Below the pieces are notes generated by a model. That model was given only the letters and a program-made list of their open reading frames with translations. It was not told where the DNA came from and did no database searches. Positions 60,514 through 64,000 of a DNA stretch of 64,000 nucleotides are shown here, in pieces. Source of the stretch: Cupriavidus sp. Lineage in GTDB: Bacteria; Pseudomonadota; Gammaproteobacteria; Burkholderiales; Burkholderiaceae. The position numbers and the translations under genes were made by a program. The stretch lies in assembly GCA_031180665.1 (NCBI GenBank), contig JAPSLP010000026.1:17806-81805 (forward strand). Reading direction: 5' to 3'. Each line of letters begins with the position of its first letter. The stretch's first letter is position 1.

Positions 60514-60605
60514 GGCGTGATCCCAGCGGGCGGAGCGCAAAGCAAAAGGGGAAACCGGGCGCAGGCGCGCGCGCGAGAAGGCGGTGAGCCTGGCAACGAG
60601 ACCTC

Positions 60606-60698
60606 ATTGTAGGCAGCGGGCCTCGTCCCCTGTGCCCGAAATGCGCAGATTTCCCCGTCCTATTCATCCGATTGCACTGGCCGGCCGGCACCTAAGAT
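60606..60698. promoter_or_regulatory. Divergent FlhD4C2 promoter between flgA and flgB
   Basis: The box has a left half TGTGCCCGAAATGCGC (60,631-60,646), 11 bases, and a right half TCCTATTCATCCGATT (60,658-60,673). A plus-strand -10, TAAGAT, starts 19 bases beyond it (60,693), and a minus-strand -10, TACAAT, lies 19 bases beyond the other side (60,611-60,606). The same 19-base spacing is seen at the flhB and flhF promoters. One FlhDC site may therefore serve both flgAMN and flgBCDEF. Confidence 0.7.
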
Positions 60699-60811
60699 GG
60701 CACCCGTAAAGAAGGCCGGGTCCATTCCCGGCGCCCTCACGCCTTTGCCGACGCAGGGGCGCGTGGTTTCGTCACACCTTCCTCGATAGCGAGAGATAGC
60801 GAGATACGGAC

Positions 60812-61219
60812 ATGATCGACAGACTCGATGCGTCGTTCCGTTTCCAGCAGGAAGCGTTGAACTTGCGCAATCAGCGGCAATCGGTGATCGCCGCCAATAT
60901 CGCCAATGCCGATACGCCGGGCTTCAAGGCCCGCGACTTCGACTTTGCCAGCCAGCTGTCCGAATCGGTCGAGCGGGGGCGGCAGGCCAATGGCGTGTCG
61001 CTGTCGACCACGTCGGCGCGCCATCTGCCGGGGCAGGCCTCGGCCGCCAGCGAGTTCGAGCTGGCGTACCGGATTCCGATGCAATCGAGCATCGACGGCA
61101 ACACCGTCGAAATGGACACCGAGCGGGTGGCCTTCGCCGACAACTCGGTCAAGTACGAGTTCGGCCTGACGGTGATGAACTCGAAGATCAAGGGCATGTT
61201 GGCCGCCATCCAGTCGTGA
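60812..61219 (+). CDS. flgB: Flagellar proximal rod protein FlgB
   Basis: A 135-residue rod subunit exported by the flagellar apparatus. The N-terminal [20 protein letters not shown] (with [11 protein letters not shown]) is the conserved rod motif, and the C-terminal [20 protein letters not shown] helix closes the fold. Length is typical. It is the first gene of flgBCDEF..., after the divergent FlhDC promoter. Confidence 0.96.
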   Translation: MIDRLDASFRFQQEALNLRNQRQSVIAANIANADTPGFKARDFDFASQLSESVERGRQANGVSLSTTSARHLPGQASAASEFELAYRIPMQSSIDGNTVEMDTERVAFADNSVKYEFGLTVMNSKIKGMLAAIQS

Positions 61220-61226
61220 GGAAACC

Positions 61227-61634
61227 ATGCCGGCAATGAATATCTTCGACGTGACGGGCTCGGCGATGGCCGCGCAGTCGCAGCGCATGAACGTCACGGC
61301 CTCGAACCTGGCCAACGCGGACAGTGCGGTGGCGCCCAACGGCCAGCCGTATCGCGCCAAGCAGGTCGTGTTCGGCCTTGCGCCGACGCCGGGCCAGGCC
61401 GATATCGGCGGCGTGCAGGTGCGCGGCGTGATGGAAGACCCGTCGCCGCCCCGCATGGTGCACAACCCCACGCATCCGCTGGCCAACGCCGACGGCTATG
61501 TGGTGATGCCCAACGTCAATCCGGTGGAGGAGATGGTCAACATGATTTCGGCGTCGCGGTCCTACCAGGCCAACGTCGAGGTGTTGAACTCCGCCAAGAA
61601 CATGATGCTCAAGACGCTGACCATCGGTCAGTGA
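61227..61634 (+). CDS. flgC: Flagellar proximal rod protein FlgC
   Basis: A 135-residue rod subunit. [20 protein letters not shown] is the conserved N-terminus and [20 protein letters not shown] the conserved C-terminus. GAGGAAA lies just before the ATG at 61,227; a second ATG at 61,236 is possible. Seven bases separate it from flgB. Confidence 0.96.
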   Translation: MPAMNIFDVTGSAMAAQSQRMNVTASNLANADSAVAPNGQPYRAKQVVFGLAPTPGQADIGGVQVRGVMEDPSPPRMVHNPTHPLANADGYVVMPNVNPVEEMVNMISASRSYQANVEVLNSAKNMMLKTLTIGQ

Positions 61635-61659
61635 TTCCGCCATACCAACGGGACCAACG

Positions 61660-62322
61660 ATGACCACCACGCCACCGGTCAACAACAGCAGCAGCGCGTC
61701 GAATCAGCTGGCCAACAGCGCGTCCAGCGCCGCCGACCTGCAGAACAACTTCCTGACCATGCTCGTCACGCAGATGAACAATCAGGATCCGCTGAATCCG
61801 ATGGACAACTCGCAGCTGACCTCGCAGCTCGCGCAGATCAGCACGGTCAGCGGCATGCAGACGATGAACGCGACGCTGGCCCAGCTGCTGGCCCAGGTCA
61901 GCGCCAGCCGCGCAATGGACTCGGCCGCGCTGATCGGCCGCACGGTGATGGTGCCGGGCAAGGAAGTCGCCGTCGCCGACGGCAAGCCGGGCCAGTTCGG
62001 CATCGACCTGCCGGCCACCGCGGACGCGGTCACCGTCGATGTGCTGGACAAGGACGGCAACGTGGTGCGCACCATCGACCTGAAGGGCCAGACCGCCGGC
62101 GTGCACGACGTGGCCTGGGACGGCAAGAACAATGCCGGCGGCACCGTGCCGGATGGCGATTACACCTTCAAGGTCACGGCGACCGCGGACGGCAAGAGCG
62201 TACAACCGGTGGCGCTGGTCTACGGCAAGGTGCAGGCCATCAGCGGCGACGCCAACGGCGTGCTGGTCGATATCGGCGGCGGCCATACCGCGCTGGTCGA
62301 TGACGTCCGCAAGATCCTTTGA
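61660..62322 (+). CDS. flgD: Flagellar hook cap FlgD
   Basis: A 220-residue scaffold that caps the growing hook. The N-terminal export/cap region contains LQNNFLTMLVTQMNNQDPLN and NSQLTSQLAQISTVSGMQ. The C-terminal part has a FlgD Ig-like and tudor fold (VRTIDLKGQTAGVHDVAWDG, then NNAGGTVPDGDYTFKV). Length is normal. It is 25 bases after flgC in the same operon. Confidence 0.96.
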   Translation: MTTTPPVNNSSSASNQLANSASSAADLQNNFLTMLVTQMNNQDPLNPMDNSQLTSQLAQISTVSGMQTMNATLAQLLAQVSASRAMDSAALIGRTVMVPGKEVAVADGKPGQFGIDLPATADAVTVDVLDKDGNVVRTIDLKGQTAGVHDVAWDGKNNAGGTVPDGDYTFKVTATADGKSVQPVALVYGKVQAISGDANGVLVDIGGGHTALVDDVRKIL

Positions 62323-62369
62323 TCAACATTCATCAGCTCAATCAGTACGACGCGTAACAAGGGGAAATC

Positions 62370-63830
62370 ATGGGTTTCGGTCAAGGAGTCAGCGGCATCA
62401 ATGCCGCGGCACAGAATCTGGACGTGATCGGCAACAACATCGCCAACGCGAACACCGTCGGCTTCAAGCAATCGACCGCGCAGTTCGCTGACGTCTACGC
62501 CGGCTCGAAGGTCGGCCTGGGCACGCGCGTGAACTCGGTGGTGCAATCGTTCACGCAAGGCAATATCGAGGCGAGCGGGCGCTCGCTCGATGTGGCGATC
62601 ACCGGCGGCAACGGCTTCTTCCGCATGGTCGGCACCGACGGTTCGGTGTTCTTCTCGCGCAACGGCCAGTTCCTGCGCACCGACGACGGCCGCATCACCA
62701 ACGCGCAGGGCCTGCAGCTGACCGGCTATCCGGCTGGCGTGCAGCCGGGCGGCGGCGTGCAGCCGCAACCGCTGGTGGTGTCGAACGCCCAGATGCCGCC
62801 GAAGCCCACCGATCGGATCACCGCGCAGTACAACCTGGACTCGCGCAGCCTCCCGCCGACTCCCGTGCTGACCGAAACCACGACCGTCGGCGCCGGCACC
62901 GCGACGGCTTCGGTGTCGGACGTCAAGGTACTGACCGGCAGCGACTACGCGATCGCCTACGACGGGACCAACTACACGATGACGCGCGTGTCCGACGGCG
63001 CCGTGGTGGCCACCGGCGCTGGACCGACGTTGACAGCCGATGGCCTGACCGTGACCATGAGCGGCACCGTTGCCGCTGGCGACGAATACACCATCACCAG
63101 CGCGCCGTCGTTCGCCACGGCTGCCGGTAGCCCGCCGGCCGCCTCGATGTTCAACTACAGCAGCACGATCGAGGTATTCGATTCGCTGGGCAACGCCAAG
63201 CAGCTGACCGCCTACTTCGCCAAGGGCACCAGCGACGCCACTGGCACCAACTGGAATATGTACGTCACCGACGCGACGGGCGCGCTGCTGTCGGGCCCTG
63301 ACGCGATGCGATTCGACCTCAACGGCGCGTTGGTCACCCCGGCGGCCGGTGCGACGGTCAACGTCACCGTGCCCGCGGCCAATGGAGCGGCCGAGATGAA
63401 CGTCGCGTTCGATCTGGCCGGCACCACGCAGTTCGGCGACGACAACGATCCGAAGTCGATCGTGCAGAACGGCTACACCTCGGGCTCGCTGCTGGGCTTC
63501 GCGATCGAAGCCGACGGCACCATCCTGGGCAGCTACTCGAACGAGGAAACGCAGGCGCTGGGCCAGGTCGTGATGGCCTCGTTCGGTAACGTCGAAGGGC
63601 TCAAGCCGGAAGGCGACAACGTCTGGAGCGCCACCGGCGCTTCGGGCCAGCCGCTGCTCGGCGCGCCGGGCGGTGCCATGGGCCAGCTGCAATCGAACGC
63701 GGTGGAAGCCTCGAACGTCGACCTGTCGGGCCAGCTGGTCAACCTGATCATTGCCCAGCGCAACTACCAGGCCAACGCGCAGACCATCCAGGCGCAGGAC
63801 CAGGTGCTGCAGACGCTGGTCAACATCTGA
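62370..63830 (+). CDS. flgE: Flagellar hook protein FlgE
   Basis: A 486-residue hook subunit. The N-terminal GFGQGVSGINAAAQNLDVIG and NNIANANTVGFKQSTAQF, and the C-terminal LVNLIIAQRNYQANAQTIQA, form the D0/D1 rod. The middle (about 140-380) is the variable surface domain, rich in Thr, Gly and Ala (ITSAPSFATAAGSPPAASMF). It is longer than E. coli FlgE (402) because of this insert. GGGGAAA precedes the ATG. Confidence 0.96.
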   Translation: MGFGQGVSGINAAAQNLDVIGNNIANANTVGFKQSTAQFADVYAGSKVGLGTRVNSVVQSFTQGNIEASGRSLDVAITGGNGFFRMVGTDGSVFFSRNGQFLRTDDGRITNAQGLQLTGYPAGVQPGGGVQPQPLVVSNAQMPPKPTDRITAQYNLDSRSLPPTPVLTETTTVGAGTATASVSDVKVLTGSDYAIAYDGTNYTMTRVSDGAVVATGAGPTLTADGLTVTMSGTVAAGDEYTITSAPSFATAAGSPPAASMFNYSSTIEVFDSLGNAKQLTAYFAKGTSDATGTNWNMYVTDATGALLSGPDAMRFDLNGALVTPAAGATVNVTVPAANGAAEMNVAFDLAGTTQFGDDNDPKSIVQNGYTSGSLLGFAIEADGTILGSYSNEETQALGQVVMASFGNVEGLKPEGDNVWSATGASGQPLLGAPGGAMGQLQSNAVEASNVDLSGQLVNLIIAQRNYQANAQTIQAQDQVLQTLVNI

Positions 63831-63895
63831 TCGGCGCAAGCGGGCAACAGCGGTAAGCAACAGCGGTAGCCGTAAGCATTGGATAGGAATCGCAG

Positions 63896-64000
63896 ATGGA
63901 TCGCCTGATCTACACCGCCCTGTCGGGCGCCAAACAGACGCTGGACCAGCAGGCCGCGGTGGCCAACAACCTGGCCAACGTGTCGACCACGGGCTTTCGC
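63896..64000 (+). CDS. flgF: Flagellar proximal rod protein FlgF, 5' end only
   Basis: The first 35 codons before the window ends. MDRLIYTALSGAKQTLDQQA and AVANNLANVSTTGFR are the typical FlgF N-terminus. AGGA precedes the ATG by 8 bases. It continues the flg operon beyond the window. Confidence 0.92.
   Translation, partial: MDRLIYTALSGAKQTLDQQAAVANNLANVSTTGFR

Overview
The window looks like chromosomal DNA of a high-GC beta-proteobacterium of the order Burkholderiales (Burkholderiaceae-like: Cupriavidus, Ralstonia, Burkholderia or Pandoraea relatives). The grounds are the pcaIJF order, an orphan Bug/TctC-type receptor, a short H-NS-like protein, an FlhDC-type flagellar regulon with CheZ and CheD, and a Pol-domain-containing LigD beside Ku. 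This rests on protein recognition by eye; no database search was run. No rRNA, tRNA or CRISPR array was seen.

Layout. About 0-12 kb is a stress and DNA-repair segment: a PRC-barrel protein, Ku and LigD (bacterial non-homologous end joining) around a hybrid histidine kinase, several small secreted or low-complexity proteins, a PLD-type nuclease and dodecin. About 12-17 kb is metabolic: the beta-ketoadipate operon pcaIJF with a palindrome resembling PcaR-type operators upstream, then an SDR oxidoreductase and an orphan tripartite-transporter receptor. About 17-25 kb holds a SulP permease, a PadR regulator, a nitronate monooxygenase, a tyrosine-recombinase homologue with a degraded active site, galE and an H-NS-like gene.

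From 25 kb to the end the window is a motility island. It starts with an EAL phosphodiesterase, a CheY-like regulator, CheW and two chemoreceptors that share an almost identical 672 bp signalling segment. Then come flhDC, motAB, cheAWRDBYZ, flhBA, flhF-flhG-fliA-flhE, a clsB-ybhN lipid pair, and the divergent flgNMA and flgBCDEF operons; flgF runs off the end. FlhDC is encoded here, and three candidate FlhD4C2 promoters with the same architecture are visible: before flhB, before flhF, and between flgA and flgB, where the box has a -10 element at equal distance on each side. A FliA-type promoter may precede cheA.

The most unusual content is two large, divergent paralogues on the minus strand inside the flagellar cluster (42,927-45,020 and 48,746-50,941). 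Each has an F-box-like N-terminal motif, a body of repeated LPxxxR-type helical units and a short basic C-terminus. Each sits back-to-back with a near-identical FlhDC promoter block, as if an [F-box gene + promoter] unit of about 2.5 kb had been duplicated and now separates flhA from flhF. F-box proteins in bacteria are typically host-directed effectors, so a flagellum-linked effector pair is the leading hypothesis, unproven.

Dispersed palindromic repeats (four copies of one family, one between cheA and cheW) and CT/GA-rich hairpins occupy several intergenic gaps.
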